NCBI RefSeq assembly: GCF_008704715.1
Contig: NZ_CP023689.1
Coordinates: 7,812,001-7,876,000 of the forward strand
Direction of reading: 5' to 3'
DNA length: 64,000 nt
Origin: Streptomyces chartreusis
GTDB lineage: Bacteria > Actinomycetota > Actinomycetes > Streptomycetales > Streptomycetaceae
Below the pieces are notes generated by a model. That model saw only the letters and a program-made list of their open reading frames with translations. It was not told the DNA's origin and did not search any database. The number at the start of each line of letters is the position of its first letter. The stretch's first letter is position 1. Position numbers and translations under genes: made by a program. Shown one piece after another: positions 9,535 to 15,878 of the stretch.

Positions 9535-10569
9535 TCAGCCTTCCTGGATGCCTTCTTGAAGAGTGGTCAGGCCGTGCTCGATGAAGACCGGGACCAGGTC
9601 GCCGATGCGGTCGAAGCCGCGGCCGACCGTCTGGCCCAGCGTGTAGCGGTAATGGATGCCCTCCAGGATCACGGCGAGCTTGAACCAGGCGAACGCCGTG
9701 TACCAGGAGACCGCGGAGACGTCGCGCCCCGAGCGCTCGGCGTACCGCTGGATCAGCTCGGCGGGGGAGGGGTGTCCGGGCGCCTCGGCGGTCGTGGAGA
9801 CCGGGGAGTGCGTCATGCCCAGCGGCATGCTGTACATCACCAGCAGGCCGAGGTCGGTCAGCGGGTCGCCGAGCGTCGACATCTCCCAGTCGAGGATCGC
9901 CTTGATCCGGTCGTCCTCGCCGATCAGGACGTTGTCGAGGCGGTAGTCGCCGTGGATCACCGTCGCCGTGGGGGAGGAGGGAAGCTGCCGGCCCAGCGTG
10001 GCGTGCAGCTCGTCGATGCCGGCCAGCTCACGGTTGCGGGAGGCGTCCAGCTGCTTGCCCCAGCGGCGCAGCTGGCGGTCCAGGAAACCCTCGGGGCGGC
10101 CGAAGTCCTCAAGTCCCACCGACGCCGGGTCCACCGCGTGCAGCTCGACGAGGGTGTCCACCAGCGACAGCACCGCGCCCCTGGTGCGCTCGGGGCCGAG
10201 CGGGGCCAGCTGGTCGGCGGTGCGGTACGGGGTGCCCTCGACGAACTCCATGACGTAGAACGGCGCGCCGAGCACCTCCTCGTCCTCGCACAGCAGCACC
10301 GGCCGCGGCACCGGCACGTCCGTCGGGTACAGGGCGCTGATGACCCGGTGCTCGCGCTTCATGTCGTGCGCTGTGGCGAGGACATGGCCGAGCGGGGGGC
10401 GTCGTACGACCCAGTTCGAGGCACCGTCGGAGACCGCGTAGGTGAGATTGGACCGTCCACCCTCGATCAGCCGGCCGGTCAGCGGACCGTGCGCCAGACC
10501 GGGCCGCTCGCGCTCGAGCAGGCCGCGCAGCCGGTCCAGGTCGAGGCCGGGCGGATGGTCGGGGCTCAT
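9535..10569 (-). CDS. APH-fold phosphotransferase, ACAD10/11 kinase-domain type
   Basis: A 344-residue aminoglycoside-phosphotransferase-fold kinase. The Brenner motif VIHGDYRLDNVLIGEDD contains the catalytic Asp and the metal Asn, and ILDWEMSTLGDPLTDLG holds the second metal-binding Asp. This is the signature of the family fused to acyl-CoA dehydrogenase in ACAD10/ACAD11 and of LvaA, which phosphorylate the 4-hydroxyl of 4-hydroxyacyl-CoA, rather than of antibiotic-resistance kinases. It is the first gene of an operon with the acyl-CoA dehydrogenase, with a TetR-type palindrome 42 bp upstream. Aminoglycoside resistance is unlikely given this neighbourhood. Confidence 0.88.
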   Translation of the reverse strand: MSPDHPPGLDLDRLRGLLERERPGLAHGPLTGRLIEGGRSNLTYAVSDGASNWVVRRPPLGHVLATAHDMKREHRVISALYPTDVPVPRPVLLCEDEEVLGAPFYVMEFVEGTPYRTADQLAPLGPERTRGAVLSLVDTLVELHAVDPASVGLEDFGRPEGFLDRQLRRWGKQLDASRNRELAGIDELHATLGRQLPSSPTATVIHGDYRLDNVLIGEDDRIKAILDWEMSTLGDPLTDLGLLVMYSMPLGMTHSPVSTTAEAPGHPSPAELIQRYAERSGRDVSAVSWYTAFAWFKLAVILEGIHYRYTLGQTVGRGFDRIGDLVPVFIEHGLTTLQEGIQEG

Positions 10570-10611
10570 ACGTGGCTCCTAAAGGCAGGTGAACGCGACC
10601 TGACTCATGAT

Positions 10612-10625
10612 GCCGACCAGTCGGT
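10612..10625. promoter_or_regulatory. Putative TetR operator, site 2
   Basis: GCCGACCAGTCGGT. Its reverse complement ACCGACTGGTCGGC matches 12 of 14 positions of the palindrome ACCGACCGGTCGGT. Together with the flanking ACAT it shares ACATACCGACYGGT with site 1 at 5162. It lies 42 bp upstream of the phosphotransferase start. Confidence 0.6.
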
Positions 10626-10671
10626 ATGTCGTCCAGTACGGGAGCCGAACGTGATCGGGGCCACGATAGGC

Positions 10672-10707
10672 CGACAGCTCCCCGCGCCGGGCGCCGGGGA
10701 GCTGTCG
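10672..10707 (-). terminator. Hairpin terminator of the histidine-rich gene
   Basis: A 13-bp perfect stem (CGACAGCTCCCCG with CGGGGAGCTGTCG) and a 10-nt loop lie 38 bp downstream of the histidine-rich gene, in its direction of transcription. There is no strong U-run, as is common in Streptomyces. Confidence 0.7.
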
Positions 10708-10745
10708 TTGGGGAGCTTTTTGGACTCGGTGGGGTGCCTGTGACC

Positions 10746-11042
10746 TCAGTGGTCGTCCCAGTGGCCGTCGTGCGCGGCGTGCCGGTGGCCGTCGTGGAGG
10801 TAGTCGACGTGGTCGCCGTGCAGCACGCTCTCGTGCCCGCAGTCGGCGCCGTGCCGGTGGGTGTGGCCCTCGTGTGCGTTGTGGCCGTCCGTCTCGCACT
10901 CGTCCCAGTGCCCGGCGTGCTCGCGGTGCAGATGGCCGTCGTGCGCGTAGTCGGTGTGGTCGCCGTGCGGCACCGCGGTGTGCCCGCAGGAGGGGCCGTG
11001 GGCGTGCGCGTGGGAGCGGTGTTCCGTATGGAGGGTGGTCAT
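10746..11042 (-). CDS. Histidine-rich, probably metal-binding protein with two tandem repeats
   Basis: A 98-residue protein with 27 His and 3 Cys. It has no signal peptide or membrane segment, so it is probably cytoplasmic. Two tandem units of about 40 residues are visible, each built as H-x-H-G-x-x-C-G-H, then HGDHxDYxHDGHxHxxHxGHWD. The composition points to binding of Zn, Ni, Cu or Co, as a store or chaperone, but no characterised family is recognised. The ribosome site GAAGGTGAG precedes the ATG. It diverges from a quinone-oxidoreductase-like gene and is closed by the hairpin at 10672-10707. The G/C-rich His codons (cac) keep the frame free of stops, but the repeat structure and start context argue that it is real. 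Confidence 0.75.
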   Translation of the reverse strand: MTTLHTEHRSHAHAHGPSCGHTAVPHGDHTDYAHDGHLHREHAGHWDECETDGHNAHEGHTHRHGADCGHESVLHGDHVDYLHDGHRHAAHDGHWDDH

Positions 11043-11154
11043 GGTGCTCACCTTCGGAGGAGCGGGTGATGACGTCGGACAGGCTGCCACGCGAACGCCG
11101 CATATCGGGCTATTCGGCTTGCGTGGCGTCCGGTCACCCCGGAGGGTCGAAGCC

Positions 11155-12141
11155 ATGAAGGGGATCAGCTACTCACGCTACGGCGGGCCCGAGACGCTCG
11201 CACACGGAGATGTGCGCGACCCGCGGGTCGGGCCCGACTCCGTGCTGGTGAAGGTGCGGGCGGCGGCGGTCAACCCGGTCGACTGGAAGTGCCGCGAGGG
11301 CTACCTGGACGGGCTGATCGAACCGGTCTTCCCGGTGGTCCCGGGGTGGGACGTCGCGGGCGTCGTGGTCCAGCCCGGCGCGTCCGTCACGGAGTTCGCC
11401 GTCGGAGACGAGGTCATCGGATACGTCCGAGAGGACTTCCTGTCCCGGGGCACCTTCGCCGAGTACGTAGCCGCTCCCGTACGCACCCTCGCCCGCAAGC
11501 CCCGCAACCTCACCTGGGAGGCCGCGGCCGGGCTGCCCCTGGTGGGGCTTACGGCGTACCAGGTCCTGACCGGGGTGCTCCAGGTCAAGCGGGACGAGAC
11601 CGTCCTGGTGCACGCCGCGGCGGGCGGGGTCGGCTCGATCGCCGTCCAGCTGGCCCGCCATCTGGGTGCCCGGGTGATCGGCACGGCGAGCGAGCACAAC
11701 CACGACTTCGTCCGTGGCCTCGGCGGTGAGCCCGTGGCGTACGGCGACGGTCTGATGGAACGCGTGCGGGGGCTGGCTCCCGAGGGCGTGAACGTCGCCT
11801 TCGACACGGTCGGCGGCGACGCGCTGAAGGCGTCCGCCAATCTGCTGGCCCCCGAGGGCCGCCTGGTGTCGATCGCCGACCCGGACGTCGTGGACTACGG
11901 CGGCCGCTACTACTTCGTGCGCCCCGACGCCGGGGACCTGCTGCGGCTGTCCGAGCTGGCGGAGCAGGGCGTGGTGAGCGTCCATGTCTCCGAGACGTTT
12001 CCGCTGGAGCGGGCGGCCGATGCCCACCGGCTGAACCAGGAGGGCCGCACCCGGGGCAAGATCGTGGTCACCGTGGACTGGGACACGGAGGAGGCGTCGG
12101 CGCCGGACGGGCTGTGGCAGGAGCGCGAGCAGGCGGAATAG
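11155..12141 (+). CDS. NAD(P)-dependent medium-chain oxidoreductase, quinone oxidoreductase-like
   Basis: A 328-residue MDR-superfamily enzyme of the zeta-crystallin/quinone reductase branch. A GroES-like N-terminal half contains VNPVDWKCREGY and VPGWDVAGVV. The Rossmann half has the cofactor loop HAAAGGVGSIAVQLARHLG. The structural and catalytic zinc cysteines of alcohol dehydrogenases are absent, so NADPH-dependent reduction of quinones or enones is the likely chemistry. The ATG is preceded by GGAGGG. It diverges from the histidine-rich gene across a 112-bp region. The physiological substrate is unknown. Confidence 0.87.
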   Translation: MKGISYSRYGGPETLAHGDVRDPRVGPDSVLVKVRAAAVNPVDWKCREGYLDGLIEPVFPVVPGWDVAGVVVQPGASVTEFAVGDEVIGYVREDFLSRGTFAEYVAAPVRTLARKPRNLTWEAAAGLPLVGLTAYQVLTGVLQVKRDETVLVHAAAGGVGSIAVQLARHLGARVIGTASEHNHDFVRGLGGEPVAYGDGLMERVRGLAPEGVNVAFDTVGGDALKASANLLAPEGRLVSIADPDVVDYGGRYYFVRPDAGDLLRLSELAEQGVVSVHVSETFPLERAADAHRLNQEGRTRGKIVVTVDWDTEEASAPDGLWQEREQAE

Positions 12142-12179
12142 CGGGCGAGCGGTCGGGGCGGGGGCTCTCGGTTCAGCGG

Positions 12180-12208
12180 CGACGCCCCGCAGGCGGCCAG
12201 GGTCACCG
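12180..12208 (-). repeat. Partial duplicate of the DUF202 gene 3' end
   Basis: Twenty-nine bases match 12303-12331 at 26 positions. On the minus strand the copy would encode a tail (TLAACGA) similar to the LAACGA near the C-terminus of the DUF202 protein at 12291. It looks like a small local duplication or gene remnant between the oxidoreductase and the DUF202 pair. Confidence 0.4.
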
Positions 12209-12290
12209 AGGGTTGGGACAGGGGAAGCGACGGCGCTGTACGGGCTGTGGCACGAGCCCGGGCGGACGGGGCGCCGGCGTCGCGGTGCCC

Positions 12291-12617
12291 TCAGAACAGC
12301 AGCGCCGCCCCGCACGCGGCCAGGGCCACCGTGATCAGTACGGTCGCCGTGGCGTGCCGGGGAGCCAGCGCGGCCGGCCGGGGCGACGAGGAGAGGTCGC
12401 GGATGCGCCGGTGCGCGAGTGCCAGGAAGCCCAGCCACAGCCCGCAGCACAGGGCGCTGACGAGGCCCCCGGCCACCGAGACCCCGCCGTGCAGCGCGGT
12501 CTTCATCGCGAGCACGGCGGCGACGGTGCCGGCCAGCGTCGTACGGCGCCACGCGAGGCGTGTTCGCTCGGGCTGGAGTCCCGGGTCCCGGACGGGCTCC
12601 GCCGCGGAGGCGCTCAT
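12291..12617 (-). CDS. DUF202 family small membrane protein (second gene)
   Basis: A 108-residue protein with the DUF202 signature near the N-terminus, QPERTRLAWRRTTLAG, then three hydrophobic segments (about residues 29-42, 47-68 and 89-107) that fit transmembrane helices. The function of DUF202 proteins is not established. The ATG overlaps the stop of the preceding DUF202 gene (ATGA), so they are translationally coupled. The pair looks like an ancient tandem duplication with divergence in length. Confidence 0.8.
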   Translation of the reverse strand: MSASAAEPVRDPGLQPERTRLAWRRTTLAGTVAAVLAMKTALHGGVSVAGGLVSALCCGLWLGFLALAHRRIRDLSSSPRPAALAPRHATATVLITVALAACGAALLF

Positions 12618-13006
12618 CCCTCCCACCCGACGAGCACGACGACCACCATCGCCACCGCCACGACCGCGACCACCAGGCTCAGCACCGCCGGGAACCGCGA
12701 CACCGGCAGGTCCTCGCCCCGGCGCATCGCCCGCTCGCAGCGCACCCAGTGATTGACCGCGCGCAGCGAGCACAGCACGCCGGCCGCGAGCAGCGCGAGC
12801 GCCAGGCCGACGCGCCAGCCCCAGCGCAGGTCCGGCAGGAACTGGTCGACGGCGAAGCCGCCGCCGATGAGGGCGAGCGCGGTGCGCAGCCAGGCCAGGA
12901 AGGTGCGCTCGTTCGCCAGCGAGAATCGGTAGTCGGGGGTGCCGCCTTCCTGGCGCACCTCCTGCGGCGCGAACCACAGCCGGACGTTTCGCACGAACTC
13001 GCTCAC
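12614..13006 (-). CDS. YidH/DUF202 family membrane protein (first gene)
   Basis: A 130-residue protein. A short charged N-terminus is followed by YRFSLANERTFLAWLRTALALIGGG (the DUF202 block), then spans around residues 38-55, 62-80 and 105-127, with VGWEG at the end. It starts with GTG at 13006. A -10-like TAGGGT (reverse strand) lies 7 bases upstream, so the transcript may be leaderless. It forms a two-gene unit with the second DUF202 gene through a 4-bp overlap. The function is unknown. Confidence 0.82.
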   Translation of the reverse strand: MSEFVRNVRLWFAPQEVRQEGGTPDYRFSLANERTFLAWLRTALALIGGGFAVDQFLPDLRWGWRVGLALALLAAGVLCSLRAVNHWVRCERAMRRGEDLPVSRFPAVLSLVVAVVAVAMVVVVLVGWEG

Positions 13007-13013
13007 ATGCCCG

Positions 13014-13019
13014 ACCCTA
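13014..13019 (-). promoter_or_regulatory. -10 element of probable leaderless promoter (DUF202 pair)
   Basis: TAGGGT on the minus strand is separated by 7 bases from the GTG start at 13006. There is no Shine-Dalgarno sequence in between. Confidence 0.4.
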
Positions 13020-13069
13020 TCCGGGCGCTCCGCCGGGGGCTTCGCCGGATCCGCCCGCCGGGGGTCGGC

Positions 13070-13585
13070 TCAGCGGGCCGCCCGCAGGGCCTTGAGCCGC
13101 TCGTAGGCGGCCAGCCCGTCCGGCACCCACGGCCAGTCCGTGAGTCGCCGCTCCACCTCGTCCTCGGGCAGGAAGTCGTACCAGGCGACCTCCTCCACCT
13201 GAGGGTTCACCGGCAGCTCGCAGCGCACCTCGTACACCGCCGACCACCAGGTCTGCCCGGCACCGTTGTCGTACAGGAACTTGAAGAGCAGTGTCGGCCG
13301 GGGCAGCCCGTTCACCCCGAGTTCCTCCTCGGCCTCGCGCAGGGCGGCCTCGTCGTACGACTCGCCCGCGCCGACCACCCCGCCCACGAACATGTCGTAC
13401 CGCGAGGGGAACACCAGCTTGGTGGGGGTGCGGCGGTGCACGAAGAGGCGGCCCTCCGCGTCCCGTGCCTCGATGAAGACGCAGCGGTGGCGCAGCCCCT
13501 TGGCGTAGGCCTCGCCGCGCGGGGACCGTCCGATGACCCGGTCCTGTTCGTCGACGATGTCGAGGATCTCGTCAGCAGAGCTCAT
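13070..13585 (-). CDS. NUDIX hydrolase, YfcD-like
   Basis: A 171-residue Nudix protein. The Nudix box GGVVGAGESYDEAALREAEEELG fits G-x5-E-x7-R-E-U-x-E-E-x-G-U and binds the divalent metal needed to hydrolyse nucleoside diphosphates linked to another group. The N-terminal ILDIVDEQDRVIGRSPRGEA and RHRCVFIEA resemble the YfcD/IDI-like branch. I prefer ATG 13585 (MSSADE) over the TTG four codons upstream, because a GGATGG sequence precedes the ATG and nothing precedes the TTG. It sits alone between the DUF202 pair and the DMT transporter. The substrate is unknown. Confidence 0.87.
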   Translation of the reverse strand: MSSADEILDIVDEQDRVIGRSPRGEAYAKGLRHRCVFIEARDAEGRLFVHRRTPTKLVFPSRYDMFVGGVVGAGESYDEAALREAEEELGVNGLPRPTLLFKFLYDNGAGQTWWSAVYEVRCELPVNPQVEEVAWYDFLPEDEVERRLTDWPWVPDGLAAYERLKALRAAR

Positions 13586-13618
13586 GGGGCCATCCAAGCA
13601 GGGGCGGCCCGGACGCGT

Positions 13619-14512
13619 TCAGGGCGTCTGCAGAGCCGGCGTGCGCTTCGGCTGGATGACTCCGGACGGCATCGCCCTGTGCGTGCCGAGCATGATGATG
13701 CCGACCACGATCCCGGCGAGTCCGGCCGCCTCCCAGGCCAGCGCGCCCGCGTCGGTGCGCAGCCGGTCGCCGAGGAAGCCGACGCCGCAGAGGATGCCGG
13801 CCAGCGGCTGGGCGGCGGTCAGGGCGGGCAGGGACATGCGCAGGGAGGCCGTCTCGAAGGCGCTCTGCACCAGGATCAGGCCGGTCAGACCGAGCGCCAC
13901 CACGGCGTACGGCTGCCAGCCGGTGAGGACCTCGGCCATGCCGCCCTCGGCGAACCGCTCGCCGGTCACCCGGGTCAGGGCGTCCTGCACGCCGTAGAGG
14001 AGACCGGCCGCGGTCGCCAGCAGTGCGGGGCCCGAGCTGAGCCGGGAGCGCTTGGCGTAGGCGGTGAGCAGCAGGGCCACGCCGACCATGAGGCCGATGA
14101 TCAGCCAGTGCCGCATGGGGTCGCTGGTGGCTGTGCCGCCGGTCGGCTGGCCGGCCACGATGAAGGCCGTCACACCGCCCGCGAGCAGCGCGAGGCCGGT
14201 CCAGCCCTGGCGTCCGAGGGGCTGCTTGGTCTGGCGGCGGGAGAGCATCAGCGCGAACAGCAGGTTCGTCGCGAGCAGGGGTTCCACCAGGGAGATCTCG
14301 CCCTGGCCCAGCGCCATCGCGCCCAGGGCCATGCCGACCACCATCAGGCCGATGCCGCCGAGCCAGCGCGGCACCTTCATCAGGTCCAACAGGATCCGCG
14401 GCGAGAGGAAGTCGCTGAGCGGAGCCTTCTGGGCCGCGTTCTGCTGGAGGACGAAACCGAATCCAAGACAGCATGCGGCGGTCACGGCGAGTATCAGGAT
14501 CTGGAGCGACAC
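13619..14512 (-). CDS. DMT (EamA-like) transporter
   Basis: A 297-residue integral membrane protein with about nine or ten hydrophobic helices arranged in two similar halves, as in the drug/metabolite transporter superfamily. Conserved features include LAVTAACCLGFGFVLQ at the N-terminus and the second-half AGLLYGVQDALTRV and LTAAQPLAGILCGV. The GTG start at 14512 is preceded by GAGGTA. Upstream in-frame extension reads as non-coding. The substrate cannot be predicted. Its promoter region is shared with the divergent gene at 14780. Confidence 0.85.
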   Translation of the reverse strand: MSLQILILAVTAACCLGFGFVLQQNAAQKAPLSDFLSPRILLDLMKVPRWLGGIGLMVVGMALGAMALGQGEISLVEPLLATNLLFALMLSRRQTKQPLGRQGWTGLALLAGGVTAFIVAGQPTGGTATSDPMRHWLIIGLMVGVALLLTAYAKRSRLSSGPALLATAAGLLYGVQDALTRVTGERFAEGGMAEVLTGWQPYAVVALGLTGLILVQSAFETASLRMSLPALTAAQPLAGILCGVGFLGDRLRTDAGALAWEAAGLAGIVVGIIMLGTHRAMPSGVIQPKRTPALQTP

Positions 14513-14662
14513 GCTGCGTACCTCGAATCCTGCCGGGCTGGGACGGGGTGCGTTAAGGGCCGACTGTAGCGGCCCCTGGCCCGGCGTGCGCGTTCCACCA
14601 TCGTGCGATGCCCAAACGGACCTCGCCATGACGTACGCCACACACAACGAACAAATCCGGCA

Positions 14663-14686
14663 TTGTGGACAGGTTGAATGCCACAA
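14663..14686. promoter_or_regulatory. Inverted repeat in divergent promoter region
   Basis: TTGTGG and CCACAA form 6-bp arms around a 12-nt spacer in the 267-bp region between the DMT transporter and the 14780 gene. It could be an operator for either gene. Confidence 0.3.
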
Positions 14687-14709
14687 CTGCCTCATCAGTA
14701 ACACTAGTT

Positions 14710-14726
14710 GACGCGTGTAACGCGTC
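14710..14726. promoter_or_regulatory. 17-bp palindrome GACGCGT-gta-ACGCGTC
   Basis: Seven-base perfect arms with a 3-nt centre. The motif TTGACGCG occurs twice here (14708-14715 and 14735-14742, 27 bp apart). The second copy could be a -35 element for the gene at 14780. This is the likely operator or activator site of that gene. Confidence 0.45.
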
Positions 14727-14779
14727 GGCGGCACTTGACGCGCACCCTTGGCGGGGGGTTTGCTGCGAGTGATCGCTTG

Positions 14780-15766
14780 ATGACAGTCCACGATTTGCTC
14801 ACAACAGGACCCAAGACGGTGTCCCCACCACCTCCTCTGGGCCGCGGCCGAAAGCGCGCTGCCCACGCCTACGACGCGGCCCTCGACGACGCCGAGCTCG
14901 CCGCCGCCCGCACCGCCCTCGCCCAGGGCAGGTGGCAGACCGCCCGCTCGCTGCTCGCCCGAACCGGCGACGAATGGGACCGCAGGGGCCACCGCGTCAC
15001 CGTCCTCGCCCGGGAGCAGTACTGCGTCCCCTGGACCCGCGACTGGCTGCTCGCCGAGCCCGACTCCGCGGACGCCGCCGTCCTGCTGGCCCTCGCCCAG
15101 GTGCAGCGCGCGCTGCGCGGCAAGGAGAAGCCGCCGCGCGCCCGTGAGGCCTGCCATGCCGCCGCCGCGCTCGCGCCCGCCGACCCCACGCCCTGGCTGG
15201 GCCTGCTCATGCTGGAGAAGGCCCTGGGCGCCGAGCCCGAGGTGCGCCGCCTCTTCGCCGAGGTCCGCGCCCGGTACGCCGACCACCACCACGCCCACCA
15301 CCTGATGATCGCCCGGCTCGCCGAGCACCAGTCCGGCACCGGCACCGACCCGCTGCACGAGGTCTACGACTTCGCCAACGCGGCCGCGGAACGGGCGCCC
15401 GCCGACTCCCCGCTCGCCGTCCTGCCGGTCATCGCGCACGCCGAGCGGTACCGCGTCCTCGCGGCGGCGGGCCACGAGCCGCGGGACGCGGCCGCCTCCG
15501 GGCACTGGACGGGCCGCCGGGCCCGCCAGGTGATGCGGGCCGCCTTCGACTGGTGGCTGGAGTGGGAGCAGGAGGGCCACCCGCGGCGGCTGATCGACCT
15601 GAACTTCCTGGCCCACGCCAAGGTGTGCGAGGGCCGGGGCGCCGAGGCCGCCGCCCTCTTCCACCGCATCGGCGAACACGCCACCCCGTCGCCGTGGTCC
15701 TACCCCGACCGCGATCCGTACCCCGCCTTCCGCACCGCCCGCGACACCGCGCTCGGCACGGCCTAG
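14780..15766 (+). CDS. Conserved hypothetical, helical TPR-like protein
   Basis: A 328-residue protein starting at MTVHDLL (residues upstream of this ATG look like promoter DNA and include a palindrome). It is mostly alanine-rich amphipathic helices with Trp residues, for example ARTALAQGRWQTARSLLAR and AADPTPWLGLLMLEKALG, reading like tetratricopeptide or half-TPR repeats for protein-protein contact. There is no signal peptide, membrane helix or catalytic motif. It is transcribed in the same direction as the amino-acid permease 112 bp downstream, but need not be co-transcribed. The function is unknown. Confidence 0.75.
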   Translation: MTVHDLLTTGPKTVSPPPPLGRGRKRAAHAYDAALDDAELAAARTALAQGRWQTARSLLARTGDEWDRRGHRVTVLAREQYCVPWTRDWLLAEPDSADAAVLLALAQVQRALRGKEKPPRAREACHAAAALAPADPTPWLGLLMLEKALGAEPEVRRLFAEVRARYADHHHAHHLMIARLAEHQSGTGTDPLHEVYDFANAAAERAPADSPLAVLPVIAHAERYRVLAAAGHEPRDAAASGHWTGRRARQVMRAAFDWWLEWEQEGHPRRLIDLNFLAHAKVCEGRGAEAAALFHRIGEHATPSPWSYPDRDPYPAFRTARDTALGTA

Positions 15767-15878
15767 GGCCCGCGGGGAGCCGCTCGACATCGCCCGACCA
15801 AGACGCACCGCCCCGACGAACACGCACCGGCACCGACCGCACACCAGCGCCCCCGACCCGACGAAGGACGGTCATTCG

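Noticed and set aside
9535..10569. Aminoglycoside resistance gene
   Set aside because: The APH fold is present, but pairing with an ACAD10/11-like dehydrogenase and control by an acyl-CoA-type TetR point to acyl-CoA metabolism.
12560..14569. Long plus-strand frame across the DUF202, Nudix and DMT genes
   Set aside because: It crosses several well-supported genes on the other strand and has low-complexity Gln/Arg/Gly composition.
14513..15844. In-frame N-terminal extension of the DMT transporter upstream of GTG 14512
   Set aside because: It lies opposite the 14780 gene and its promoter, has no membrane helices and reads as noise.
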